The translations under genes were made by a program, and so were the position numbers. DNA of 64,000 bases from DAOMNO01 sp035443885 (GTDB lineage Bacteria > Planctomycetota > Phycisphaerae > Phycisphaerales > SM1A02): contig DAOMNO010000002.1 of the NCBI GenBank assembly GCA_035443885.1, positions 62,001 to 126,000 on the forward strand. The letters are read 5' to 3'. The notes under the pieces are model-generated. The model did not search any database and had not been told where the DNA came from. It saw nothing but the letters and a program-made list of their open reading frames with translations. Of the stretch, positions 27,156 to 35,900 are shown in pieces (within the stretch, counting starts at the first letter, position 1; the number at the start of each line of letters is the position of its first letter).

Positions 27156-28645
27156 GATGCGACTCTGATGTGTAACTGGGCGAGAGCTTCACGCGCGACG
27201 AGCCGATCATCAAATGGGCGTCGCTGCTCGCCGATGATTTGATAGTCCTCATGACCTTTGCCTGCAATGAGCAGGACATCGCCAGCGCTGCATCGCGAAA
27301 CGGCTTCGAAGATGGCTTGTCGCCGATCGACGATGCATGTGGTTGAACTTTGGTGCGAAGCTGGAACGCCTTGCGCCACCTGCCGGACGATCTCTTCAGG
27401 GTCTTCCTTTCGAGGATTGTCTGACGTGATGATGATGTCGTCTGCCAGTCTGCACGCCACACTCGCCATGCGCGGCCTCTTCTGCGGGTCGCGATTGCCG
27501 CCGCAGCCGAAAACCACCCTCAACCGTCCGCCTTGAGGCACAAGCGGGCGAAGCGTGGAAAGCACGTTGTCCAGTGCATCATCCGTATGCGCGTAATCGA
27601 CAAAAATCGAGTACGGCTTGCCGTCAGTCATGACGGGTTCAAGCCTGCCTGGGGGGGCTTTGCATGAAGCAAGCGATTGACTGATCTGTGCTGCGCTCAG
27701 CCCGACAACATGTCCCACAGCAGCGGCTTCGAGCGCGTTCATCACATTGTGCTTGCCGCATAAAGGTAGTGAGATGTCCATGACACCCCACGGCCCGCGA
27801 AACTCGGCTTCAACGCCTGCGATTGTTTGCAACTTGATCTTCGCTGCACACGTCGCATTTGCGGTAACAAGACTGCATCCCCATACCGGCGCACGCGATT
27901 TCGACCGCATCGCATAACTCGACGAGTCGTCGTCATTCACAATCGCGCATCCGCGTTCAGGAAGCATCTGAAAGAGTTTTGCCTTTGCGGCACAATACTC
28001 ATCCATCGTTCCATGGTAATCAAGGTGATCGCCCGTCAGATTGGTAAATACCCCCACATCGAAGGCAAGGCCCGCCACGCGCTCCTGCTGAAGCGCGTGG
28101 CTTGAGACTTCCATTACGCACGCGGCACAACCATGATCCACCATTGATCGCATCCAGCGACTGAGTTCCGCAGCGGGTGGCGTGGTCAGATTCGAGACGG
28201 TTACATCGCGACCATCGTCAACGTGCACGGTGCCGATCAGGCCGCATCGGACCCCTGCCCGGTTCAACATCTGATGGACAAGATGCGCAGTCGTGGTCTT
28301 GCCGTTCGTGCCGGTGATCCCAATCAGTTTGAGGCGGCTGCTCGGCTTACCCATGAATCGTTCGACCATGTGGGCCGCTACATATGGAACATCTTCGCTG
28401 ACGACCATCGCAGTATCGGTGGGCACCTGCACCACTCGATCGGCCACAACCGCTGCCGCGCCAGCTGACACTGCCTGCGGGATAAACGCTTTTCCATCAA
28501 CTCGCTCGCCCTGCCTAGCAATGAAAAGCGTCCCCCGACGGACCTCGCGCGAGTCCTCGGTGATGGCGGTGATATCAATGTCCGCCGAGCCGTGGATAAG
28601 TCTCGCCGGAAGATTCTGGATCAGCAATGCAAGATTCATGGTCAT
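27152..28645 (-). CDS. murE: UDP-N-acetylmuramoyl-L-Ala-D-Glu--2,6-diaminopimelate ligase
   Basis: MurE adds the third residue of the peptidoglycan stem. The 497-residue protein has the P-loop GITGTNGKTTTAHLV, LTGDHLDYHGTMDEY, LPLCGKHNVMNALEAA, and importantly SDNPRKEDP: the DNPR motif is the established signature of meso-diaminopimelate-specific MurE, as opposed to lysine-specific enzymes. The start ATG at 28645 has a second in-frame ATG two codons on. It follows queA by 63 nt and overlaps murF. Confidence 0.96.
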   Translation of the reverse strand: MTMNLALLIQNLPARLIHGSADIDITAITEDSREVRRGTLFIARQGERVDGKAFIPQAVSAGAAAVVADRVVQVPTDTAMVVSEDVPYVAAHMVERFMGKPSSRLKLIGITGTNGKTTTAHLVHQMLNRAGVRCGLIGTVHVDDGRDVTVSNLTTPPAAELSRWMRSMVDHGCAACVMEVSSHALQQERVAGLAFDVGVFTNLTGDHLDYHGTMDEYCAAKAKLFQMLPERGCAIVNDDDSSSYAMRSKSRAPVWGCSLVTANATCAAKIKLQTIAGVEAEFRGPWGVMDISLPLCGKHNVMNALEAAAVGHVVGLSAAQISQSLASCKAPPGRLEPVMTDGKPYSIFVDYAHTDDALDNVLSTLRPLVPQGGRLRVVFGCGGNRDPQKRPRMASVACRLADDIIITSDNPRKEDPEEIVRQVAQGVPASHQSSTTCIVDRRQAIFEAVSRCSAGDVLLIAGKGHEDYQIIGEQRRPFDDRLVAREALAQLHIRVAS

Positions 28646-28708
28646 GGAAGCGCGATGCCGCTCAGAATATCGGAAGACTCTGCACGCCAGGCGTAGAAAT
28701 GCATGCGT

Positions 28709-29830
28709 TCATCGCTGCGGTTCGATCAGCATGGCGTCGCCATAACTGTAGAACCGATACCCCAGTCGGATCGCCTCGGCGTAGGCTTCCTTGAGTCGCT
28801 CCAAACCCGTCATGGCCGCCACCAGCGCCAGCAGCGTTGATCGCGGCAGGTGGAAGTTCGTAAGCAACCCATCCACGAGCCGAAACTCGTAGGGCGGAGC
28901 GATCAGAAGTTGCGTCTCGCCAAAGTAGGTCCCAGTTGCGCTCGCTGACCACTGGGATGGGAGTGATTCCAGCGTGCGAACGGTCGTCGTCCCCACCGCA
29001 AGAATCCTGCGTGGGCTGGCTCCTCTATTTGCAGCAATGTCATGCAACCGTCGGTAGGTTGGTTCGCTGATTTCGTAATGCTCACGGTGCATCTGATGGT
29101 CTTGGAGCACCGCTGCCGAGACAGGCTGGAAGGTGCCAGCCCCCACATGCAGCATCACATCCAACCGCTCCGCGCCGCCAACCCGCAGGCGTTCGAGAAG
29201 TTCAGGGGTGAAGTGAAGCCCCGCAGTGGGCGCTGCAACCGACAGCTTCCTGCGGCTGTCCGCATATACCGTCTGGTACCACGAGCGGTCTTGGGCATCT
29301 GACAGTGTTACCGCTGTCTCTGAGCGCGCACGAAGGATGTATGGTGGCAACGGCGTGCGCCCCACTTCTGCAAGCACCGACTCCGTCGATGAATCCGAAC
29401 AGAGCCGGACGATCCATTGTGCTCCGACTTTGGCTTCGAGTTCGATGACGTGCGGGGACCGTTCGCCTGAAGCCGTCCAAAGCACGATTCGCCGCCCGTG
29501 CTGCAGGCGGCTGCCGCTGCGGAGCATGACCTGCCAACGCTCACCTGCCGCGTCGGCAGGCGCGGATTCCAGGTACAAACCCTGCACATGCCCGCCCGTA
29601 TCTTCCCGCTCGCCTTCCAGCCGAGCTGGAACAACCGCTGTAGTATTGAAGACCACAGCATCACCCGAATTGAGATAGTCAGGCAGATCGCGAACTTGCC
29701 GATGCTCAATGCTGCCATCCGCCCGCAGCACCATCATTCGCGCATGATCGCGCGGCTCAGCCGGCCGGGTGGCGATCAGCCCGGCAGGAAGGTCGTAATC
29801 CAGTTCCTCGGTGCGCAACGGTTGATGCAT
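28709..29830 (-). CDS. queA: tRNA preQ1 ribosyltransferase-isomerase
   Basis: QueA transfers and rearranges the ribosyl part of S-adenosylmethionine onto 7-aminomethyl-7-deazaguanine in tRNA, giving epoxyqueuosine. The 373-residue length is normal. It begins LRTEELDYDLPAGLIATRPA, has VFNTTAVVPARL, SVAAPTAGLHFTPELLE, LHVGAGTFQPV, and ends with TNFHLPRSTLLALVAAM and GYRFYSYGDAMLI, all QueA hallmarks. It is probably the first gene of the queA-murE-murF-mraY unit. The only other deazaguanine-related gene here is the aberrant QueC-like gene at 44735. Confidence 0.96.
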   Translation of the reverse strand: MHQPLRTEELDYDLPAGLIATRPAEPRDHARMMVLRADGSIEHRQVRDLPDYLNSGDAVVFNTTAVVPARLEGEREDTGGHVQGLYLESAPADAAGERWQVMLRSGSRLQHGRRIVLWTASGERSPHVIELEAKVGAQWIVRLCSDSSTESVLAEVGRTPLPPYILRARSETAVTLSDAQDRSWYQTVYADSRRKLSVAAPTAGLHFTPELLERLRVGGAERLDVMLHVGAGTFQPVSAAVLQDHQMHREHYEISEPTYRRLHDIAANRGASPRRILAVGTTTVRTLESLPSQWSASATGTYFGETQLLIAPPYEFRLVDGLLTNFHLPRSTLLALVAAMTGLERLKEAYAEAIRLGYRFYSYGDAMLIEPQR

Positions 29831-30171
29831 GAAGACGACGCCAATCGGGGGGAGCGTTGCCTGTGTGCATCATGCCCGCACAGACCGTCCCATCAGCCAA
29901 AGGCGACAGGATAGGCGAGCATGCCGATTCTGAGGGCGAAGGGCGAGTGATTACCGGCAGTCCCCGACGAAACCGCACGACGCGGCCCCCCAGAGTAACG
30001 CTTCGCACCACGCGGCACGGCTGATGCGTGATGTCATCCGTGAGAATCTGCGGAGATTCCATCCCACAGGCATGGCCACCGGCTTGTCTGCGTCCGGTTG
30101 CGGGGTCGCTATGCGAACACGCAGCCGGGCCGCTACCGCCTTCCCAATGCGATCGGACCGACTCGTTCCGC
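29831..30171. other. 341-nt gap without a convincing gene
   Basis: Two overlapping minus-strand frames are open here (29757-30227 and 29951-30217), but neither has a ribosome site, neither resembles a known family and the first runs into queA. A segment starting at an ATG at 30059 (MESPQILTDDITHQ) looks mildly protein-like for about 35 residues. No RNA gene, hairpin with a T-run or repeat was recognised. It may hold the queA promoter. Confidence 0.4.
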
Positions 30172-30405
30172 TCATCCTGCGTGGATCGGTTGCAGGACCC
30201 CGCCTTGCCTCGAACATCGCGGCCCATTTACGCGGTTCAAAGCATCGGCGACATCACTGCGATGCCACAAAGCGAACTCCCGCCGGAGCGCGTTGTTCAC
30301 CTTCGACAGAGCTACCAGATCACAAACCTTGGCACGTTGATCGACGTGCTTGTCTGACCACTCTCTCACGGTTGGGTGCGGCCCGCGAAAGCGGGTCGCG
30401 CTCAT
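30172..30405 (-). CDS. Small hypothetical protein coupled to the upstream metalloprotease gene
   Basis: A 77-codon ORF whose ATG overlaps the stop of the preceding gene by 4 nt (ATGA at 30402-30405), an arrangement seen repeatedly in this genome for real pairs. The central part (LVALSKVNNALRREFALWH, SDVADALNRV) looks helical and natural in composition; the last ~20 residues look less so. No family is recognised, and it could be a chance ORF. Support rests on the start/stop overlap alone. Confidence 0.4.
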   Translation of the reverse strand: MSATRFRGPHPTVREWSDKHVDQRAKVCDLVALSKVNNALRREFALWHRSDVADALNRVNGPRCSRQGGVLQPIHAG

Positions 30406-30962
30406 TTTTGCTCTGCTTGAAGATACACAAGCAACTCAACGGGCAGATGCTGCAAGCCTCTCCGCCTTGCCTTTGCAACTGCATACCGAAGCGAATCATG
30501 CATTCGCTTGCGCACCGCGTCGGTAACATTGAACCCACGCTCTTCCATTGTCTCCAAGGCCCACTTCCAGGCGTGATACTCTTCCAGACAGCGCGGCTTG
30601 TATGTGCGAAAACCGATGGCGTGATGGCCAATCTCATGCAGGAAGATCGCACAACTCATCGGCCCCTTTGGATAGGGAGACTCGATCAATCTTCGAAGGC
30701 TGCCGTTGTCGTACTTCACTTCCCATGCACAGCCGGATGAACTGGACCGCCACTTGCGCACGCGCACGCCATAGGTTCGCTTCATCTCGACAACAAGCGC
30801 GTCATATCGCTGCTGCATCGGCGTTGCACGAGTTGGTTCATGTTTCTCACGCTTCGACTTGGCAGACGCTTTCTGCACCGGCGCAGCCGAGGCGGCGCGT
30901 TCGCCACGCGGCTTCTCGGCACGCGAGATCAAATCCCAAAGTGTTCGAGCAATCCAGTTCAC
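30402..30962 (-). CDS. Putative zinc metallopeptidase (HEIGHH), hypothetical
   Basis: A protein of about 186 residues. The core CAIFLHEIGHHAIGF is a zincin HExxH site, and CLEEYHAWKWALE about 20 residues on could supply the third ligand, as in gluzincins. The N-terminal ~50 residues are Lys/Ala/Pro-rich and likely disordered. No signal peptide is seen, so it is probably cytoplasmic. The GTG at 30962 overlaps the fmt stop by 4 nt; an upstream GTG at 30974 is also in frame. It is the third gene of a def-fmt unit, but a role in peptide maturation is only suggested by position. Confidence 0.75.
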   Translation of the reverse strand: MNWIARTLWDLISRAEKPRGERAASAAPVQKASAKSKREKHEPTRATPMQQRYDALVVEMKRTYGVRVRKWRSSSSGCAWEVKYDNGSLRRLIESPYPKGPMSCAIFLHEIGHHAIGFRTYKPRCLEEYHAWKWALETMEERGFNVTDAVRKRMHDSLRYAVAKARRRGLQHLPVELLVYLQAEQK

Positions 30963-31882
30963 AACGCCTCGCACATGGAACCAGCCTCTACAGGATGGCC
31001 GCGACTGTAATCACTGAAAGACATCACCTTCCCGCCCGCTGGCTGAAGTTCGAGAATTTGAATGCTGCCGCCATCTGGCGCGCAGGCAATCAACCCCGCG
31101 GGCGAGAGCGAGCCAGGCACCGCAGTAGCAGATCGCTCCGCCACATTGCGCACGCGAATCAGTTTGACTTCCTTGCCTTCGATCCGAATCGCGCAACCTG
31201 GCCACGGGGTAAGCCCGTGGATTCTCGCACGCACCGCCTCAGCAGGGGCGTCGAACTGCAAAGCGCCGTCTGATTTGCTCAACTTTGGCGCGGGTGTCGC
31301 CTGGGATTCATCCTGCTCGACCCCTTTGATTGAGCCAGACACAAGCTGATCGAGCACGGCTGATACCGCCTCAGGACCGAGAGCAGCGAGTCTATCGTGC
31401 AGTTCCCCTGCTGTCTCCAAGGGGTCGATCGACGTTTCGCGCTGTGCCAGAATGGTCCCTGCGTCCATTCGCTGTGCAAGCGTGATCACACTGACGCCTG
31501 TCGTCGGTTCATTGTGAATCATCGCCCAATTAATGGGAGCCGCGCCGCGATATTTCGGCAGAAGCGAGGCATGAAGATTGATGGCGAACGTCTCTCCAAG
31601 TAGTGCCGGGCCAATTTTGTGGCCATACGCGATCACCACATACGCATCCGCGCAAATCTCATGTACACGACGGACGGCCTCAGGCTCGTTTGGTTTCTCC
31701 GGCTTGAAGACGAGAAGCCTCTCATCCTGAGCGAAACGTGCAATCGGTGTCGGCGTGAGTTGACGATGACGGCCCGCGGGTCGGTCCGGCTGGCTCACGA
31801 CCATCGCCACGTCATGACATTCAACCAGCCGCTTGAGGGTGGGTAAACCGAACTCGCCGGAGCCGAAAAAGACGATACGCAT
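30959..31882 (-). CDS. fmt: Methionyl-tRNA formyltransferase
   Basis: Fmt formylates the initiator Met-tRNA. The 307-residue protein starts MRIVFFGSGEFGLPTLKRL, contains NLHASLLPKYRGAAPINWA (the SLLPxxRG catalytic loop with the upstream His), GVSVITLAQRMDAGTIL, and a C-terminal domain with GLTPWPGCAIR. Length and order are normal. It is 42 nt after def, its natural partner that later removes the formyl group, and its end overlaps the metalloprotease gene. Confidence 0.96.
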   Translation of the reverse strand: MRIVFFGSGEFGLPTLKRLVECHDVAMVVSQPDRPAGRHRQLTPTPIARFAQDERLLVFKPEKPNEPEAVRRVHEICADAYVVIAYGHKIGPALLGETFAINLHASLLPKYRGAAPINWAMIHNEPTTGVSVITLAQRMDAGTILAQRETSIDPLETAGELHDRLAALGPEAVSAVLDQLVSGSIKGVEQDESQATPAPKLSKSDGALQFDAPAEAVRARIHGLTPWPGCAIRIEGKEVKLIRVRNVAERSATAVPGSLSPAGLIACAPDGGSIQILELQPAGGKVMSFSDYSRGHPVEAGSMCEAL

Positions 31883-31924
31883 GGGTCAGATTGGCCTTGC
31901 GAGGTATTCGTGGCGCAGTGCCGC

Positions 31925-32452
31925 TCAGCCGTGCTCAGCGCGAAGCTCCTTCAACGCTCGGCGGGTGGCCAAACGCGCCATCGGCGTTGCTCGATCGATG
32001 ATGAGTACGCCATCCAGATGATCGAACTCATGCTGCCAGACGCGCGCAATGAAATCCGAGCTTTGCATCACAATGTCCTCTCCATCCAGTGTTGTGGCTC
32101 GCAATTCCACACCCACCGGCCGCCGCACATCAACATGAATGCCAGGCAGGCTCAGGCATCCCTCTTCATGCGGCTCCATGGAGCGATCCGTAAAGCGAAT
32201 TTCAGGATTGATGAATGTCTGATCGGGCGCGTCCGGCTGATCCCAAGCTGCCCCAGCCACGACAAACATTCGCCAACTCAGCCCGACCTGAGGAGCTGCA
32301 AGCCCAAGACCGTTCACTTCGTGCATGAGTTCGATCATGCGCGCAGCGACAGCACGAACCTCATCGTCAATTCGCTCGACCGGGGCGGCCTTGCGCTTCA
32401 AAACCGGGTCTGGATAACGAACGATTCGCAGCTGGGCCGGATCGACAGGCAT
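31925..32452 (-). CDS. def: Peptide deformylase
   Basis: Removes the formyl group from new proteins using a bound metal. All three motifs are present: GLGLAAPQVG (48-57), EGCLSLPG with metal ligand C99, and HEFDHLDG with H141, E142 and H145. The start at 32452 gives a 175-residue protein beginning just before LRIVRYPDPVL, the usual N-terminus; the frame is open further up to 32629 but those residues match nothing. It leads def-fmt-metalloprotease and diverges from the TPR gene at 32623. Confidence 0.96.
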   Translation of the reverse strand: MPVDPAQLRIVRYPDPVLKRKAAPVERIDDEVRAVAARMIELMHEVNGLGLAAPQVGLSWRMFVVAGAAWDQPDAPDQTFINPEIRFTDRSMEPHEEGCLSLPGIHVDVRRPVGVELRATTLDGEDIVMQSSDFIARVWQHEFDHLDGVLIIDRATPMARLATRRALKELRAEHG

Positions 32453-32622
32453 GCGGCCTATGCTATGCGGCGGACCCGGCGGCTGCCAGAGCCACGGGGC
32501 TTCCCGCTCATTGACCCGGATCGCGCGCGGACGTACCTTGCAGAATCCGACGGTTCGCCTCGCGGGAACCATTGAGATGGCGGCTACGAACTTTCTCCAG
32601 ACGGAACAGAGGATCATTATCG

Positions 32623-34149
32623 GTGCCATTCTTCAGACGTAAGAAGAGCGACGATCAGCCTGCCGACGCTGGCGGCGGAAGCAGCAACGATGCTGCACCC
32701 AGCAGTGCAGGCGACTTCGAGCCACAGCCTGAGAAGGCGCGCAAGTGGTTCGAACATGCCAAAACCTACGCTGACACCTTCAACTTTGAAGGCGCGCTTT
32801 CGATGTATGCAAACGGGATCAAACTTGACCCCGAAAGCATGAGCGCGCACGAAGGCATGCTTGAGGCAGCCGTCAAGTACATGAACAAAGGGGGCAAGCC
32901 CGCCAGCAGCAAGGAGCTTCGCGAACTCTCCGGCAGTCATCCCGTGGCACGCTTCGCAGCCGCGGAATTTGCTTGGATGAAAGACCTTCGCAATGCCACC
33001 CTGGCCATCAAAACGCTTGATGCCGCCGTCAAGGCAGGCCAGCGCGAGTATGGCCACTGGATTGCACCCCGCGTGCTCGCGCTGCTGCGCAACCAGAAGA
33101 AAGTCTCTAAGTCAGTTCTACTTCAGGCGAAAGAACTCTTCAAGGAAGTCGCCGCGTGGGATCAGGCCATCGCAGCGGGCGAAGAGGCCCTGCGACTCGA
33201 TCCGACTGACAACGACCTTGCCCACGAGATTAAAGACATCTCCGCGCAGCGAGCCATGGATCAGGGCGGTTATGAGCAATCCGCAGGACAGGAAGGCGGC
33301 TTCCGCAAGTTCATCAAGGACGCTGACAAGCAGCGAGAACTGATTGAATCCGAATCCATCTCCGGCGGCCAGTCTGTTGAAGAGCGTCTCTTTGAACGAG
33401 CGAAGGCCGCCTACGAGCAGACGCCGACGCTGCCCGACGCGATCAACCAGTACGGTCAACAGCTTAAGAAAAAAGGCGATCGTGAATCGCTGCAACTCGC
33501 CTTCGATGTGTACATGAAGGGATTTGCGGATACAAACGAATATCGCTTCCGCATGCTCGCCGGCGACATCAAAATCGAAATCATGTCGCGCAAACTTCGC
33601 AAACTGCACGAACAGCTTGAAGCGAACGGCGAGGACGAGGCGCTCCGTGCGCAGTTCAGAAAGCTGAAAAGCGAGCTTCTGCAGCTTCAAGCCACAGAAT
33701 ATGGCGAGCGCGTCGAGAAGTATCCTACCGACCGGCACCGCAAGTTCGACTATGGACAGGTGCTTTACGAGTTGGGCCGCTATGAAGAAGCGATGGGCCA
33801 GTTTCAGGATGCAAAAGACGAGCCGAAGCTGCGCGTCCGTGCAGGTCATATGCTCGGCCGCTGCTTCGCGCGTGAGAACTGGCATCCTGAAGCCATTGCT
33901 GAATACAAAGACGCGATCAATGCGATTGACGTAACAGAGAAAGATCGCGAACTGGTGATTCGCTATGACCTCATGGCGTCTCTCATCGCGCAGGCACGAG
34001 AAGAGCAGTCGATGGACCTCGCCAAGGAAGCCCTCGAAATCTGCTCCGGCATCGCGAGAAAGAACATCACGTATCGCGACATTCGCGGCAAGCGGAAAGA
34101 GATCGACCAGCTTATCCGCGACCTCGGCTCAGCACCTGCTTCCGACTGA
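32623..34149 (+). CDS. TPR-containing hypothetical protein
   Basis: A protein of about 508 residues, helical throughout with several degenerate tetratricopeptide repeats (for example around the KTYADTFNFEGALSMYANGI segment, residues ~45-64, and YGQVLYELGRYEEAMGQFQ near 385-403). A coiled-coil stretch lies near 330-365 (LRKLHEQLEANGED). The GTG start follows a GAGGA site by about 10 nt and gives MPFFRRKKSDD, a sensible basic N-terminus; the open frame upstream begins with a TTG and is unlikely. It leads a tight unit with kdsB (9 nt) and accA. It is likely a scaffold; function unknown. Confidence 0.82.
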   Translation: MPFFRRKKSDDQPADAGGGSSNDAAPSSAGDFEPQPEKARKWFEHAKTYADTFNFEGALSMYANGIKLDPESMSAHEGMLEAAVKYMNKGGKPASSKELRELSGSHPVARFAAAEFAWMKDLRNATLAIKTLDAAVKAGQREYGHWIAPRVLALLRNQKKVSKSVLLQAKELFKEVAAWDQAIAAGEEALRLDPTDNDLAHEIKDISAQRAMDQGGYEQSAGQEGGFRKFIKDADKQRELIESESISGGQSVEERLFERAKAAYEQTPTLPDAINQYGQQLKKKGDRESLQLAFDVYMKGFADTNEYRFRMLAGDIKIEIMSRKLRKLHEQLEANGEDEALRAQFRKLKSELLQLQATEYGERVEKYPTDRHRKFDYGQVLYELGRYEEAMGQFQDAKDEPKLRVRAGHMLGRCFARENWHPEAIAEYKDAINAIDVTEKDRELVIRYDLMASLIAQAREEQSMDLAKEALEICSGIARKNITYRDIRGKRKEIDQLIRDLGSAPASD

Positions 34150-34158
34150 GCCGGGACC

Positions 34159-34893
34159 ATGGAAGCCATTGCCGTTATCCCCGCACGCTTCGGCTCGACG
34201 CGATTTCCAGGCAAGATGCTTGCGGATCGCACCGGCAAGCCGCTCATTCAGCATGTGTATGAACGTGCGCGACAGGCTGCGTCAATCAGTCGCGTCATCA
34301 TCGCCGCGGACGATGTGCGCATCGCAGATGCAGTGCGCGCCTTTGGCGGCGAATGCGTGATGACTCGCTCAGATCATCCCAATGGCACGAGTCGGATCGC
34401 CGAAGCGTGCCTGTCGCTGGGTGCAGAGATCATCGTGAACGTGCAGGGCGATGAGCCAGAACTTGAGCCGAATCTAATCGACCTTGCTGTGGCGAACCTG
34501 CTTCAACATCACGATTGCCCTATGGGTACCGTCGCGTCGCCTTTCGCGACGGGTGAAGACCCAACGAACCCCAACATCGTCAAGGTCGTGCTTGATCGAC
34601 GAGGACGAGCGATGTATTTCTCTCGGTCGCTCATTCCGTTCGATCGTGATGGCACATCACTCCTCACGCCGCTCAAGCATGTCGGTCTGTACGTCTATCG
34701 ACGCGAGTTCCTGCCCGTGTATGTCTCACTGGCTGAGACCCCTCTGGAACGAACAGAAAAGCTGGAGCAGCTCCGCGTGCTGGAGCATGGCCACTCAATT
34801 GCGGTGGTCGTGGCAGAGGCTCATTTCCACGGCATCGACACGCCGGAGCAGTACGAGGCGTTTGTTCGCCGGGCTGGACAGCACGGGAGTTGA
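34159..34893 (+). CDS. kdsB: 3-deoxy-manno-octulosonate cytidylyltransferase (CMP-Kdo synthetase)
   Basis: Activates Kdo with CTP for lipopolysaccharide inner-core synthesis, which shows that the cell has a Gram-negative outer membrane. The 244-residue protein begins MEAIAVIPARFGSTRFPGKM, then IIAADDVRIADA, HPNGTSRIAEA, NVQGDEPELEP, and late GIDTPEQYEAF, all in family order. It is 9 nt after the TPR gene and 25 nt before accA, linking LPS and fatty-acid precursor supply in one probable operon. Confidence 0.96.
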   Translation: MEAIAVIPARFGSTRFPGKMLADRTGKPLIQHVYERARQAASISRVIIAADDVRIADAVRAFGGECVMTRSDHPNGTSRIAEACLSLGAEIIVNVQGDEPELEPNLIDLAVANLLQHHDCPMGTVASPFATGEDPTNPNIVKVVLDRRGRAMYFSRSLIPFDRDGTSLLTPLKHVGLYVYRREFLPVYVSLAETPLERTEKLEQLRVLEHGHSIAVVVAEAHFHGIDTPEQYEAFVRRAGQHGS

Positions 34894-34918
34894 CGCCTCC
34901 CGCTACAATCTCGCGATC

Positions 34919-35893
34919 ATGGCTAAAGCCAATGGATACACCGGCAGTTATACGCTTGCCTTTGAACAACCCGTGATTGATCTGGAAAAGCAGATCACCG
35001 CGCTTGAAGAGCGCCCCGATGCGGCGAGCTACGCCGATGAACTTGAAAGTCTGCGGCGTAATCGCGACAGCCTGCTCACCAAGCTCTATCGCGATCTCAA
35101 GCCGTGGGATACCGTGCGCGTCGCCCGTCACCCTGCGCGGCCGCAAACGTCAGATTACATCCAAATGATCTGCCGCGACTTCCGCGAGTTGCACGGCGAT
35201 CGGCACTTCGGTGACGATCCGGCGATTATCGCAGGCTTGGGCCGCATCGGGCCGCATAAGTGCATGATCATCGGCCACCAGAAAGGCAAGACTACTCAAG
35301 AAAAGATTGCTTGCCACTTTGGATGCGCTCACCCTGAAGGGTATCGCAAAGCGCTTCACAAGATGAAGCTGGCGGAAAAGTTCAACCTGCCGATCGTAAC
35401 ATTCATCGATACGCCTGGCGCGTATCCCGGCCTGAAAGCAGAAGAACGAGGGCAGGCGGAAGCCATCGCAGTCAACCTGCGCGAAATGAGCCGACTGAAA
35501 ACGCCGGTCGTCTGCGTCGTCATCGGCGAAGGCGGCTCTGGCGGAGCACTCGGCCTTGGCGTTGGCGACCGAGTCGCGATGATGCAGTATGCGTGGTATT
35601 CGGTCATCAGCCCCGAAGGCTGTGCAGCGATTCTCTGGAAAGCCGCGAACGAAGAGACGAACAACGCCGCCGCAGATGCTTTGGCTCTCACCGCGCGCGA
35701 CAATCTCAAGAATAGGCTGATTGACGATGTGATCGACGAGCCTCTTGGTGGCGCACATCGCAATCCGCAGGAAGCCGCTGAACAGATTCAGAAGTGGGTT
35801 GTGGATCGAATCCGCGAGTTGAAGCGATTCAAGCCGCAAACGCTCGTGCAAAGGCGTTACGAGAAGTTTCGCAAGATTGGCGCGATCGCCTGA
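34919..35893 (+). CDS. accA: Acetyl-CoA carboxylase carboxyltransferase subunit alpha
   Basis: AccA is one half of the carboxyltransferase that makes malonyl-CoA for fatty-acid synthesis. The 324-residue protein has LAFEQPVIDLEKQI at its N-terminus, YIQMICRDFRELHGDR, GHQKGKTTQEKI, FIDTPGAYPGLKAEERGQAE, and VIGEGGSGGALGLGVGDRV with the oxyanion-hole glycines. The ATG at 34919 begins at the normal N-terminus; a long in-frame extension from 34484 is only a kdsB shadow. accD is not in the window. Confidence 0.96.
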   Translation: MAKANGYTGSYTLAFEQPVIDLEKQITALEERPDAASYADELESLRRNRDSLLTKLYRDLKPWDTVRVARHPARPQTSDYIQMICRDFRELHGDRHFGDDPAIIAGLGRIGPHKCMIIGHQKGKTTQEKIACHFGCAHPEGYRKALHKMKLAEKFNLPIVTFIDTPGAYPGLKAEERGQAEAIAVNLREMSRLKTPVVCVVIGEGGSGGALGLGVGDRVAMMQYAWYSVISPEGCAAILWKAANEETNNAAADALALTARDNLKNRLIDDVIDEPLGGAHRNPQEAAEQIQKWVVDRIRELKRFKPQTLVQRRYEKFRKIGAIA

Positions 35894-35900
35894 AGCCCGA

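Noticed and set aside
29757..30227. 156-codon minus-strand ORF ahead of queA
   Set aside because: Runs into queA, no ribosome site, composition typical of chance frames in GC-rich DNA.
34484..34918. Long in-frame extension upstream of accA
   Set aside because: It overlaps kdsB out of phase and lacks AccA similarity; the ATG at 34919 gives the normal N-terminus.
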